Assembly (NCBI GenBank): GCA_036365145.1
Contig: JAEOAD010000029.1
Location: forward strand, 22,863,001 to 22,927,000
Length of the DNA: 64,000 nt
Reading direction: 5' to 3'
DNA from: Orientallactaga sibirica
Taxonomy: Eukaryota; Chordata; Mammalia; Rodentia; Dipodidae
In this document: piece by piece, positions 11,392 through 21,479 of the stretch
Layout: each line of letters opens with the position of its first letter
Numbering within the stretch: position 1 is the first letter of the stretch
Translations under genes and position numbers: made by a program
Notes under the pieces: generated by a model
The model's database searches: none
Told to the model about the DNA's origin: nothing
The model's input: only the letters and a program-made list of their open reading frames with translations

Positions 11392-11607
11392 TTGGGCCTG
11401 AAGAGATGGCTTAGCAGTTAAGCACTTGCCTGTGAAGCCTAGGGCTTGATTTCCCAGGACCCACGTAAGCCATATGCACAAGGGGGTGCATGCATCTGGA
11501 GTTTGTTTGCAGTTGCTGGAAGCCCTGGCATGCCCATTCTCTCTCTATCTATCTGCCTCTCTCTCTCTCTCTCTGTCACTCTCAAATAAATAAACAAGCA
11601 AAAAAAG
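11392..11607 (+). mobile_element. B2-like SINE, sense, with target-site duplication
   Basis: Pol III A box in TGGCTTAGCAGTTAAG, a B box region GGGCTTGATTTCC, the standard body, a (CT)n run and an AATAAATAAA tail. Flanked by a perfect AAAAGCATAAA at 11381-11391 and 11608-11618. Confidence 0.93.
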
Positions 11608-11664
11608 AAAAGCATAAAGTAGCAGTTGATTACATCTATTCCATATTCAAGAAGACAATGAATG

Positions 11665-11894
11665 CTGTTGCTCAGAGTCAGAGAGGAAGAGGCAGAAAGA
11701 GAGAGAATGGTGCACCAGCAGCCTCTCAGCCGCTGTGGACGAATCCCAGACGTGTGCACCCCCTTGTTGGCAAGCGTGGCATTGCACCCTTGCCTCACTT
11801 TTGCATCTGGCTAAACATGAGGCCTAGAGATTGTGCAGGTGTTCTTAGGCTTGGCAGGCAGGCACCTTAACTGCTAAGCCATCTCTTGAGCCCC
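11665..11894 (-). mobile_element. B2-like SINE, antisense, long subfamily
   Basis: Antisense copy of the subfamily that carries extra sequence between body and head (CCCCCTTGTTGGCAAGCGTG and following, 11759 on). It ends in the antisense head, GCTAAGCCATCTCTTGAGCC. Confidence 0.88.
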
Positions 11895-11960
11895 TAGCTT
11901 TTCCTTTTTATATAGACCAGGATCTCACCCCATTGAATTTGTGCCACCAACAGTTAAGAT

Positions 11961-12047
11961 GGGGCCAATCACTGGTTCCATTCGGCTTCAGCTGTACAGT
12001 TATATTTTGAATCAACCAGTAAACATATTATTATCAGTTCAAGTTTC
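11961..12047 (+). repeat. 87-bp dispersed direct repeat, copy 1
   Basis: Aligns without gaps to 13334-13420, with 5 differences in 87 positions counted by eye. It starts GGGGCCAATCACTGG and ends CAGTTCAAGTTTC. The sequence on either side differs between the copies. I do not recognise the family. Confidence 0.85.
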
Positions 12048-13333
12048 CTAGAAACTTCTTCACATATATGTTCAGAGATTTGCCTCCTCCATGAGTCTAG
12101 ACCTTGTCAAATTGATAATCAAGATCAGCATACAAAATTAAAATTGAGAATTCTATATACTGTTTCTATTGAATGTATATTGCTTTCATACATCCTTGAT
12201 AGAACAAAAGTTATGAGCTGGGACCATTTGGACATTCAATCATGCACATCAAAGTGATATTTGGTCAACAACAAACCACATTTATGATGGTAACCCCATA
12301 AAATTATATGGACCTGAAAAACTCCCATGCCTAGTGACATTTTAGCCTCATATGTATTGTTTTCCATCTCTTGAATGCATCATTCTCTTTTGTGCTAAAT
12401 TTTTGTTCATTGTGGAAATAGTAATGAATTATACAGCCTATATCAGCTAACTCTGTATTTACTACATTCAATGATTGTGTGTATTTACTACACACAATGA
12501 TGATATTGATCATGGTACATTTCTTAGAATACTGTTGTAATTAAGTGATGAAAGAATAAACAAACACACACTTAGTCAAGTATGAATAAAAAAATTCATG
12601 CAAACTATTATATGACAGGAAATAATTTAAAATTACAGCCTAGCTAACAACTACATATATTATTTCTATGACATATCTCCTCAAGGGATGTTTCTATGGT
12701 CTAAAAATGCAATTATCCTCAAATTAATTTATGAATTACATATAATACTCAACTACATCCTGATGTTATTAATTTGGAACTTCCTGAAATTATTACAAAC
12801 TTTTCTGGAAATTGAAACAAATGTGAGTAGTTATAAAAGTTTTGAAAAAGGGAAACAATGTGAAATAATTAGTGTTTTCTACCATTTTCTATGAGAAATT
12901 CAAGTATAAGGATGTATATATACATAATTGTATAAAATTAAGTTAATTATCTAAAAAAGCACAAAACCCTGGATGGAGATATATCAAATTATTAATAATA
13001 ATTATTTAAGGATAATAAATTTATGAGTAATTTCATCTTTTCTTATATTCTTATGTTTTTCCTATAACTAAAATTTGTTTTTAGTACAAATGATAAAAAT
13101 TAAAAGTATGTACATTATTGAAATAAAATGTCCTTCTAGAGAATAATTCCACCAAAGAATGATAAATTATAAACATTTTTCTAATTAACTTCTCAAATAA
13201 TAATTTTAAGTGCCTACTATGACTAATAGCTTTTCTCCTTACATATGAAAATCAGTGTCTCTTCAGTTTCTACATGCAAGCTTCAGCTTTGTAGCAGACC
13301 TCCCCGAAATAGATGAGACATGGATGCATAACT
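12048..13333. other. AT-rich unassigned DNA
   Basis: Very AT-rich between the two 87-bp repeats, with no gene. Frames of 60 and 68 codons at 12331-12513 and 12688-12894 are low-complexity AT-rich translations. Confidence 0.45.
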
Positions 13334-13420
13334 GGGGCCAATAACTGGTTCCATTCAGCTGCAGCTGTACAGTTATACTTTGAATCAATCAGTAAACATA
13401 TTATTATCAGTTCAAGTTTC
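13334..13420 (+). repeat. 87-bp dispersed direct repeat, copy 2
   Basis: Second copy of 11961-12047, same orientation and same exact length, about 94 percent identical by eye. Flanks are unrelated to those of copy 1. Confidence 0.85.
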
Positions 13421-13744
13421 TTTAATACTATTGTATTCAATACTGTGATGTCTATGGGTAATTGCTCAAGTGTGACATTATGCTAGACATTCATTACTGT
13501 GACTAGGAAAATTGAAGTTACTCTGACACAAATGCACAGGTACCTTGATTTTCTTTTGTGCTTCTCCATTTTACATGGAACAACTACAACCAAACATCAC
13601 CATTTTCTGGCTTGGAAGTGTAAATCGCACTTGAGCTTATCCTATAAGGCTTATGACAGTGAAATAAGACAGTGGGGATGGTGTGTGTCTCAGTTCTCCT
13701 CATGCTATGCTTGTGTACTGTGGGTGTTACATAAATAATTATGC

Positions 13745-13908
13745 TTTGGCAAAGCCAAAGGGTCCAGGGTCGATTCTTCAGGAAACACGTAATCCAGGTG
13801 CTCAAGATGTTGCATACATTTGGAGCTTGTTTGCAGTGGCTGGAGGCCGTGGCATTCCCATTCTCTCTCTCTCTATCTCTCTCTGCCTCTTTCTCTCTTC
13901 TTCTCAAA

Positions 13909-13951
<43 letters not shown>
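13745..13951 (+). mobile_element. B2-like SINE, sense, 5' truncated, long (AAAT)n tail
   Basis: Begins inside the head (TTTGGCAAAGCCAAAGGGTC). It keeps a B-box-like GGGTCGATTC, the body, the (CT)n run, and a tail of about 11 AAAT units (13907-13951). The A box is missing. Confidence 0.88.
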
Positions 13952-13952
<1 letters not shown>

Positions 13953-14214
13953 AAATAAATAAGATATTAAAAAACAGTAAAAATTAAAGCATAATAAATG
14001 TAAAGTTCTAGTATCTTTTAGAAAACAGAGATTTATAATTAAACAACTCTAAACCAAAAGTGTTTGATGCATTTGCTAAGGGAATGAAAGTGGAAGGCTT
14101 TTATAGGGCCAACACAGAAGTAAAGAAAGTATGTAACTTGTTAGAATTATATAGCTGCCTTATTTGGTTTGTCCTGCTGGAAAGCCCCTATTTAATTCCA
14201 TAGAATTAGGTGGG

Positions 14215-14310
14215 TAGCCTTAAGCCTTTCTCTTCCATCCTTTATTTCTCCCTTTCTTCCATCCTTCTCTCTTCTTCCTTCGTCCCTCCTTCTATTCCTT
14301 ATTTTATTTT
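14215..14310. repeat. polypyrimidine tract (CCTT/TCTT-rich)
   Basis: Nearly pure C and T on the plus strand, with imperfect CCTT and TTCC units. A simple-sequence tract, not a gene. Confidence 0.7.
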
Positions 14311-14311
14311 A

Positions 14312-14815
14312 GTTCACAATTTATTTTATTTTTCTGAGATAGGGTCTGTGGTGCTTTGAATTAGGTATTCCCATAAACTCAAGTATTTTTAATGTTTGAT
14401 TCCCAGCTGATGGCAATTTTGGAGGTGGAGTCTTGCTGAAGGAAGTGTGTGTTGTTGGAGGCTAGCTTGTGGGTACTATAGCCACTTATGGGTACTATAG
14501 CCAGCTTCCCTTGTTTGAATCCAGCTTCCTCTCCTGCTACTATTTTCTACCTGTTGTGGCAGAGGTGATGTCTGGGCTCTGCTCATGCTTCACCTTTCCC
14601 TTGACATCAAAGAGCTTCCTGTTGATTCTGTAAGCCAAAATGAAAATTTTTCTCTATTAAGTACTTTTGGTCAGGTGTTTTGTACCAGCAATTAGAAGTT
14701 AACTTCACCAGGGTCTCATGAAGCCCAGACTGGTCTTGGACTCCGTATGTAGGAGAAGGAAGCCTTGATTTCATGATATTCTTGTTCCACCTTATGGGTG
14801 CTACCTAAAGTCGCC
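14312..14815 (-). mobile_element. old antisense B1-type SINE, split by an LTR
   Basis: The left part ends TTCTGAGATAGGGTC (to 14346). The right part resumes after the LTR with TCATGAAGCCCAGACTGG (14714 on) and continues to about 14815. Joined, they read as the antisense B1/7SL core (GAGACAGGGTCTC then GCCCAGGCTGG). Confidence 0.7.
14347..14710 (+). mobile_element. solo MaLR LTR, sense
   Basis: A 364-bp unit from TGTGGTGCTTTGAA to CTTCACCA, flanked by a perfect 5-bp duplication GGGTC (14342-14346 and 14711-14715). An internal GGGTACTATAGCCA unit is tandemly duplicated near 14469-14505. Other MaLR copies here have it once. Confidence 0.9.
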
Positions 14816-15439
14816 CTTGTGTGTGCCCCTTGGCCAGCGACCCTGTTTCCCACACACCAGGCAACTCTCTGATCTGCCAGGGCTGTGGAACCCAGCAACC
14901 CTGACCACCTCTCCAATGCTCCCCCCAACTCCTAGGGACTACTTGGAGCAACACTGTCAGCCCTAGAAGGGTAACACAGGAAAAGTGGGCTGGGGGAACC
15001 AGTGAGTTCTTGATAACCTACTCATCTCGGTTCAGTAGGAAAGCAAGGGCAAGCGCTATGACCCCAGTGACCTAGGAAAGACATAGTTGAGATTAAGTCA
15101 AAAGGTATCCCAGACTTACAATCCTACCTTTGGTATTAAGCACAAGCCAGAATGGCTGGCGTACTTGCACCCTTCAAAACCAGTGCATTCCAAAGCACAA
15201 AGCCATCATTAGCCTACCCTATTCAGACATAAAACAGAACACTCACTGAAGATACTATAAGGGAAAACTCTTGCTTCCTCCCTCATTAAGTAAGAGTCCC
15301 ACACTGTGATGGGCACACAACAATGGAAAAGAAATATCACAAACCATAAAATGGAGGGAGCTCCAACAAGATGGCCTAGTCCAACAAGGGAAGGGGAGAC
15401 AACAGGAATAGAAACCCCAAATGAAGATACAAGATATGA
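14816..15439 (+). mobile_element. possible L1 5' region
   Basis: A GC-richer stretch (14816-15060) followed by A-rich sequence runs continuously into L1 ORF1-like codons. This position and composition fit an L1 5' UTR and ORF1 start, but I recognise no defined motif. Frames on the minus strand (15209-15472) are antisense shadows. Confidence 0.4.
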
Positions 15440-16440
15440 CCCTGGCCAATAAAATGGCAGAACTGGCAGCAAATCAACAAAAAAACCCTAACAATTACAT
15501 AAATGAAATCCACACAGTTGTCTTCACCAGGCTAACCCAAATAGAAAAAACCCAGTGGGACCTTGAAAGAGATTATGTAAAGTGAAGTTGGCCCTAAAAA
15601 TAGAGGAACTTAATAACCAGTTGGTCAAGTTTAATGAATAAATTAGTAAATGCAAGAATGAGTTCCAAGAAACATGAAGAAAATCAAAACATGACCTGAA
15701 ATTGCAACTTGACAAAGGGATGGATATTATACAAAAAAAAAGCAACAGATAATACAAACCAAATTGAACAAGTGAAATCCTCTTGGAAGCCCTCAAAAAC
15801 AGAATTAATCATGAGAAGGAAAGAACCACAGAGCTGGAAGACAAAACAGAAGAAACAGTTTGGGAGTCCAAAAACTTGAATAAGTTCAGCAAAATCTTCT
15901 GAACAGAATATGAGGGAACTGTGGTATAGCCTAAAATGACCTAACATTTGGAGCATGGGAATACCAGAACAGGAAGAAATCCAGACCAAAAGCATGGAGA
16001 AATTATTAAAAACAATATTGAGGAAATCTTTCCTACCTTCTCAAGAGAGAGTCCCATCAAGACTCAAGAAACTAACAGAATTCCAAACAGACTGGATCAA
16101 GGAAGAAATTCCCCAAGATATCAAAACTCTAAACAACAAAAGCAAAGAGAGACTGCTAAAAACAGAAAGAGAGAAATAAAATATTACATACAAAGGCAAT
16201 GCCATCAGAATTACCTCAATAAAACTCTGAAAGACAGATGGGCCTTGAATGGAGCATTTCAAAGTCTAAAAGCTATGGCTTCCAATCCAAATTACTGTAT
16301 CCAGCAAAAGTATCCCTCATAATAGATGGTGAAAGAACTTTCCATGATAAAGTAAGCTCTATGATTATATGGAAACAAAGCCTAACCTACTGAGAATATT
16401 TCAGGTAACCCACACAGAAGAGTCAAACAATCAATCTCAA
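15440..16440 (+). pseudogene. L1 ORF1 relic
   Basis: Conceptual translation with frame changes gives a coiled-coil-like lysine/glutamate-rich part (about 15540-15900). It is followed by the RNA-binding core: an ELWYSLK-x-PNI block near 15920-15950, then the lysine/arginine-rich C-terminal domain to about 16440. Intact L1 ORF1 encodes the RNA chaperone that coats L1 RNA. Multiple stops and shifts (for example 15594, 15930 and 16178) make this a dead copy. ORF2 endonuclease sequence follows at the expected distance. Confidence 0.75.
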
Positions 16441-16529
16441 GACCATAATAATAAGAAGATCACAATAATCAAAACTAGACCAGGCTCAAAAAGTACAAAT
16501 TCCAACAAAACACCAAACCCCATTAAGCA

Positions 16530-17745
16530 CCCAAACATGGAAGGGATTAAATCAAACCCCACAGTTATAATCTTAAACATTAATGGTCTTAACTTACCCA
16601 TCAAAAGACACAAGTTAACAGGGTGCATCAGAAAAATAGACCCTTCAATATGCTGTCTTCAATCAACCTACCTCAACCCTAAAGACAGACCCCTTTTCAT
16701 GGTGAAACAATAGAAAATGATATTTGAAGAAAATGGAAAAAAGAAACAAGCAAGTATTGCTATATTAATATCTGATAAAATAGACTTCAAACCAAAAGTA
16801 ATAAAAAATGACACAGAGCATCACTTCTTAATCATCAAGGGAATGATTCAACAAGAGTATACCACAATCATAAATCTATATGGACCAAACACAAGTGCAT
16901 CACAGTTTATAAAACATAAACAACTTGACTACAAAAGAGAAATAAACACCAACACCATCATATTTGGGGACTTCAATACTCTACTGTTATCAAGAGACAG
17001 ACAATCCAAACAGAAAATTAACAGAGAGAGAGCTCCACAACACCATAGATCAACTACACCTAATGGAAGCCTACAGACCATTCTACCTGAATTCTACAGA
17101 ATACACATTCTTTTCAGCAGCACATGGAACCTTTTCCAAAATAGATCATATATTAGGCCATAAAGCCTGCCTCCATAAATTCAGGACAATTGACAAAATT
17201 TCCTACATGATATCAGATCATAATGCTATAAACCTAGAAATTAACAAGAGCTGCTTCAGGAATGCCACCAGCTCCAGAAGACTGATCAACCCACTTTTAA
17301 ACAATAAATGAATAGTGGAAAAAAATCAAAAAAGAAAATTTGAAATTTCTAGAATTGAATGACAGTGAGAACACAACTTAGTAAAACTTATGGGATACAA
17401 TAATGGCAATCCTAAGGAGAAAATTCACAGCACTTAATGCCTTCAAAACAAAGACAGACATATCTCAAATTAATAACCTAACCATATTCCTAAAGGTGTT
17501 GGAAAAATAAGAAGAATCCAACCAAAGAGCTTCAGACAGAAAGAAATAATCAAGATCTGAGCAGAAATCATTGAATTGGAAACTAAAATACCAAGAAAAT
17601 TGATGAAACAAAGAGCTCATATTTTGAAAAAAAGTAGACAAGATTGATAAACCCCTGGTCAATTTGATCAAAGAAAAAAATAGATATTTCAAGTTAACAA
17701 AATTGGAAAGGAAGTAGTAACAGTACCTTAGTATTTCAAGGCATA
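16530..17745 (+). pseudogene. L1 ORF2 N-terminal endonuclease relic
   Basis: Recognisable apurinic-endonuclease-like domain blocks in order: NINGLN, an ICCLQ block, YGPNTS, GDFNT, STEYTFFSA, KIDHIL and SDHNAI. In active L1 this domain nicks target DNA at T/A sites. Here an in-frame stop lies at 16711-16713 and the reading frame shifts by one near 16990. The position of the catalytic Glu (normally QETH) reads Ser (codon 16663-16665). The linker region to about 17745 still aligns (a WDT-like start near 17393 and an INNL/LEK block). The reverse transcriptase domain does not follow. Confidence 0.85.
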
Positions 17746-17978
17746 TAGAATAATAATAGCAGGCATAGAAATAGCACTGCTTACTCCTACCATCAAGTTA
17801 ATCATAATTCACATTAAATGAACAGTCCTGATCTTGGAGCCATCTGTGAGAAAAATGACTATTTCCAAAGTAAAGATAAAAGGCAGAGATCATGGTCAAA
17901 GAACATATAACTCAGTCCTGATCAATTTGACAACAGTATAATGCTACATCCCTCCATTCTGATGGTTGTTTATCCTTT
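17746..17978. other. unassigned DNA between L1 pieces
   Basis: Lies where the L1 reverse transcriptase should be. I see no RT motif in any frame. It may be L1 3' UTR or sequence flanking a deletion. Confidence 0.35.
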
Positions 17979-17995
17979 AAAACAAGAATATTGAG

Positions 17996-18249
17996 GCCTG
18001 GAGAGATGGCTTAGCAGTTACATTATCTGCCTGCCAAGCCTAAGAATGCCCGCTCAGTTCTCAAGGTTCCACGTTTAGCCAGAAGCAAGTGATGCAAGAC
18101 GCAATGCTGAGCTTGCCCACAAGGGGCACATGCGTCTGGAGTTCATTCACAGCAGCTGAAATGGCCCTGGAGTGCCTATTCTCTCACTCTCTGCCTCTTC
18201 TCTCTCTCTGTCTCCATCTGTCTCTCTCTCTCTCTCTCAAAAAAAGACA
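17996..18249 (+). mobile_element. B2-like SINE, sense, long subfamily, with target-site duplication
   Basis: Head TGGCTTAGCAGTTA, a body with the extra 'gatgcaagacgcaatgc...cttgcccacaagggg' block, then (CT)n and an A-rich tail. Flanks AAAACAAGAATATTGAG (17979-17995) and AAAACAAGAACATTGAG (18250-18266) form a 17-bp duplication with one mismatch. Confidence 0.93.
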
Positions 18250-18266
18250 AAAACAAGAACATTGAG

Positions 18267-18630
18267 CATAACTAAAATGGTGAAGAATTTATTGCTTGAT
18301 GGACTTATACTTAACATCATTGCTCCCAACTGAGCCATCACCAAAGGTGGTTCTCCTACAAAACTTCCAAAAGGCAAGCTATTCCTCATCCAAACCAGTA
18401 GTGACTTGATCAGTCATCATAGAAGACTGGAGGTCCCATCCTTAATGTGAAGATGAAATGAGAAGTCAGAGAACCAAAGAAGAACATGTAGTATGAAAAT
18501 GGATAGAGGACACTGGGGGTAGATGGTACAAGAGGGAAGGGAAAGGAGAGGACAGCAAAAACTAAGTATACATGAAAATACCATAAAGAAATCTTACTTT
18601 GTATGCAATTAAAATTAAGTAAATAAAAGA
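18267..18630 (+). mobile_element. L1 3' end, sense
   Basis: The last part (about 18470-18630) has a purine-rich GGGAAGGGAAAGGAGAGG block. It ends ACTTTGTATGCAATTAAAAT plus an A-rich tail with AATAAA, typical of rodent L1 3' termini. It probably belongs with the relic at 14816-17745, the central RT region being lost. Confidence 0.6.
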
Positions 18631-18778
18631 AAGACATGCCAGACAAATAAGGGGTTTTTCATTGTGTTCATAAATGTATATAATTTATTTTCATCACATT
18701 CATCACCCATTAGCCTCTCATCCTCCTCCCACTCTCTCTGAACCCTTTCTTCTTCCCAAGTAATCTCCCTCCTAAATC

Positions 18779-18816
<38 letters not shown>

Positions 18817-19672
18817 TGAATTTAACAAAGCTTGTTTGAGCATTGGTAGGGGTAATGTACTTGAGCAAGGACAACTTAATATAGGTTTCATCACTTAAGA
18901 AAATCACTTAAGAAAAAAGCTTCCTTTTGGGAAGACTGGATGGGATAAAGGCATACAGTGATGGAGAGAAGGGATTATAAATGTCTTTTGCTCCTTACAA
19001 TGAAAGTTTCACAAGAATTTATTTCTTCCTTTCACTATAATAAACCAGGACTCAGTTCGACTTATTGCCAGGAAAGGACAGGCCTAGGTACTATCCTCTT
19101 CCCTCAGCTAGTGGGGTGCAGCAATGCTTCATTACAATGCTAAGGCTGACACCTAAAGAGAAAGGTATGGTCAGTTGTAATCACAGTCTCCACATCTGGA
19201 GGACAGGACCTGAGGTCCCTAATACTGACCAAACCTGACCAGGTAACTGTTTTACTTTTCTTTGGCTCACACATGATAGGAAGCCTAGCTCAAGAATAAA
19301 AGGTAGTCATGCTCCTCTGGTCCATGGAGGATCCCGTGTTGTCCAATTTGAACCCCTGTCCCTTCCTATTTATCATACCAGTCCAGACAAAGCCTTGTGT
19401 TGTTTTCCTCCTACTTAACGTGTTACAGAAATATGAATTTTGTGAAGGGAAGTCCTCACATCTGTTATGGATTTTTTTTGACATATATATATTTTTTACA
19501 CCAGTTGACAGAGCAAAGTGCCAGGTACAGATGTAACAGATACTCAAATTACTTATTCTCAAAATAATTTCTTGCTAATTGGGCAATTATTTTATTTTAC
19601 ATTGACAAGGGAAAAGATAAACACACTTCAAATATGAAGTGGAGGAAAAAAGTCAGGTTCATTAATGCTTAG
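18631..19672. other. unassigned DNA with a (TG)n microsatellite
   Basis: A (TG)n tract lies at 18780-18811. Otherwise no gene or named repeat. A 90-codon minus-strand frame at 19290-19562 overlaps a 75-codon plus-strand frame; neither shows a domain. Confidence 0.5.
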
Positions 19673-20024
19673 TGTTGCAGTCAGATTCACATTACTGGCA
19701 GCAAACACCCAACTAAAAGCAGCTGGTGGGGGAAAAAAAAAGGGTTTATTTTGGCTTACACACTTCAAAAGAAGCTCCATGATGGCAGGAGAAAATGATG
19801 GCATGAGTTGAGGGTGGACATCACCTCCTGGCCAACATCAGATGGACAACATCAGCAGGAGAGTGTGCCTAACACTGGCAAGAGGAAGCTAGCTATAATA
19901 GCCATAAGCATGCCCTCAACAATACACTGTCTCCAAGAGGCTTTAATTCCAAATTGCCATCAGCTGGGAACCTAGCATTAAGAACACCTAAGTTTATAGA
20001 GGATGCCAGAATCAATCCATCACA
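19673..20024 (-). mobile_element. MaLR (ORR1-like) LTR, antisense
   Basis: On the minus strand it begins TGTGATGGATTGATTC (20024) and ends CTGACTGCAACA (19673), 352 bp. It is homologous throughout to 5466-5814. Internal MaLR sequence lies to its right, so it is the 3' LTR of a minus-strand element. Confidence 0.85.
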
Positions 20025-20138
20025 GACTGCCCCTGTCCCTGACCATGATAAACTGATAACCATCCATGATGTAAAATTGTAGTGCAAAAATCCCCATAGT
20101 TTTTTTTATCAAGCCTGGTGATGTTTAAACCATCCCAT
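20025..20138 (-). mobile_element. MaLR internal 3' segment, antisense
   Basis: Reverse complement of the last roughly 130 bases before the LTR at 5466 (shared ACATCATGGATGGTTATCAG). It is continuous with the LTR at 19673-20024. Confidence 0.75.
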
Positions 20139-20147
20139 AGTCCCAGA

Positions 20148-20255
20148 GTTTATTGTTTGCCCTGGTTGTTTTAATTCTTGTATTGGTTGAATATTTCTTT
20201 GCTATACCCAATGCCATCTTTGTAGTGTGAATGTTTATTCTGTGTCATTATGTTT
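20148..20255 (+). mobile_element. MaLR internal segment in inverted orientation
   Basis: Matches about 5190-5295 in the sense direction (shared TTTGCCCTGGTTGTTTTAA and TTGGTTGAATATTTCTTTGC). In the intact element that block lies upstream of the block at 20025-20138. Here it is flipped relative to it, so an inversion breakpoint falls at 20139-20147. Confidence 0.75.
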
Positions 20256-20900
20256 TCTTGTTTTGGGTTTGTTTATTTGTTTTTTTCACTATTAATTGTA
20301 TCTGGATGGGTCTCTCCTTTGTGAGAGTGGGGAAATTTTCTTCAGTAATTTTCTTGGAGATAATCTCTATGCCTTTGGCCTGTATTTATTCTCCTTCTTG
20401 TTTGCCCATGACCTGGTTACTTGGTCTACTCTGTTGGTGAGGTTTTCTAGGGAGGTTTTTAAAAGGGATATTTGATTTTATTCTCTGTTGTATTTTTCTG
20501 CATCACTTTCATGCCTTTATTTAGTTCCATGTTCAAGTCATGGTTTAACTTTTTTGTTATTTTTGGAATTCATGGCTGGATTTGATCATGTTCTCATTAT
20601 GCTTTATCCACTGATTGTTGAGTTCATCTATTTGTTCACTCACCTTAAATTCATTTATCTGACTTTTAAGACCTCTCTGATTTTCTTCTATTAGGTTGAG
20701 ACAAGAAATAAGAGCATTATGTTGTTGTTGATAGCTCTCTTGCACTTCCTTTATGTGATTGTTGGTTCTTTGATGACTTTATTCCAATTCTGCCATTCTA
20801 GGTTCATGATGTCATTACTTTTATTTAATATGCTTAGCATGCCTTCCTTTGGGAGATCTAGTTTTGGAGTATCCTCTGTGTTTCCCTGAAAATTTTAGGT
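20256..20900 (-). pseudogene. L1 ORF1 fragment, antisense
   Basis: Minus-strand conceptual translation gives coiled-coil-like residues (about 20745-20560) and then an EENFPTL-type block near 20345-20330 followed by basic residues, as in L1 ORF1. It has stops and stops abruptly at about 20256 without an L1 3' end, so it is a broken internal piece. Confidence 0.65.
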
Positions 20901-21295
20901 ATTTTTTAAAAAGAAAATATATAACTTCAGTAGGTAATTGCAAACTGTAATTATACTCTTGATGTTAAAATTTTCACACTGCATATATGTGGTTGTGAAT
21001 GGAGGTAAGAGGTAAGAATTTCAGGGAATAAAACATAAACAAATCTCACTTAAACATAAGAAGAGATGCAGAAGAAGTAAAAACCATACACCTCTAAGGA
21101 ATCTGCTCAGTTTAGAGTAAACCATTGCAATATCCCTTTCCTACTTCTTTTATTCTTCCAGCTAGTTTGTGACTTGGTGAATTGTAGCTTGAAGCGATAC
21201 AAACTTGTTCCTCTATACAAATAAGCATGTTCTGGGATTTTTTTTTTTTGATCTTATATGTGGAAGAGGTAATTTTGCCTCCATTTGCATATTTA

Positions 21296-21345
21296 CTTTA
21301 TATTCCAAATTTACAATAGTCTTTATATTCCAAATTTACAATAGT
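21296..21345 (+). repeat. perfect tandem duplication, 2 x 25 bp
   Basis: Units 21296-21320 and 21321-21345 are identical; each starts CTTTATATTCC. A local duplication in unassigned AT-rich DNA. Confidence 0.95.
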
Positions 21346-21479
21346 CTTGGAACTCAAAAGATAATGTTCCCAAAACTAAAGCAATCCCTCTCTTTGATTT
21401 TTGTTCTACTTTCCTGTGTCTTTCTCATTATGCTCCCTCAAGGCAAAGTGTAGAAAGTATAATGCATAAACAGAATGCA

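Larger units (their letters stand above)
11281..11960 (-). mobile_element. MaLR-like LTR fragment, antisense, interrupted by two SINEs
   Basis: The first piece (about 11281-11380) shows an antisense MT/ORR1-like 3' part: a TGACAAAATGCCTGAC block, TTTATTTTAGTTTACAG, then TCCATCATGG. The rest would be 11619-11664 and 11895-11960, too short to assign with confidence. Confidence 0.45.

Noticed and set aside
11490..11870. 126-codon frame across two SINEs
   Set aside because: Begins in the body of one SINE and ends in another; serine/leucine-rich translation of (CT)n.
16717..17163. 148-codon frame as a novel gene
   Set aside because: It is part of the L1 endonuclease domain, cut by an upstream stop and a frameshift.
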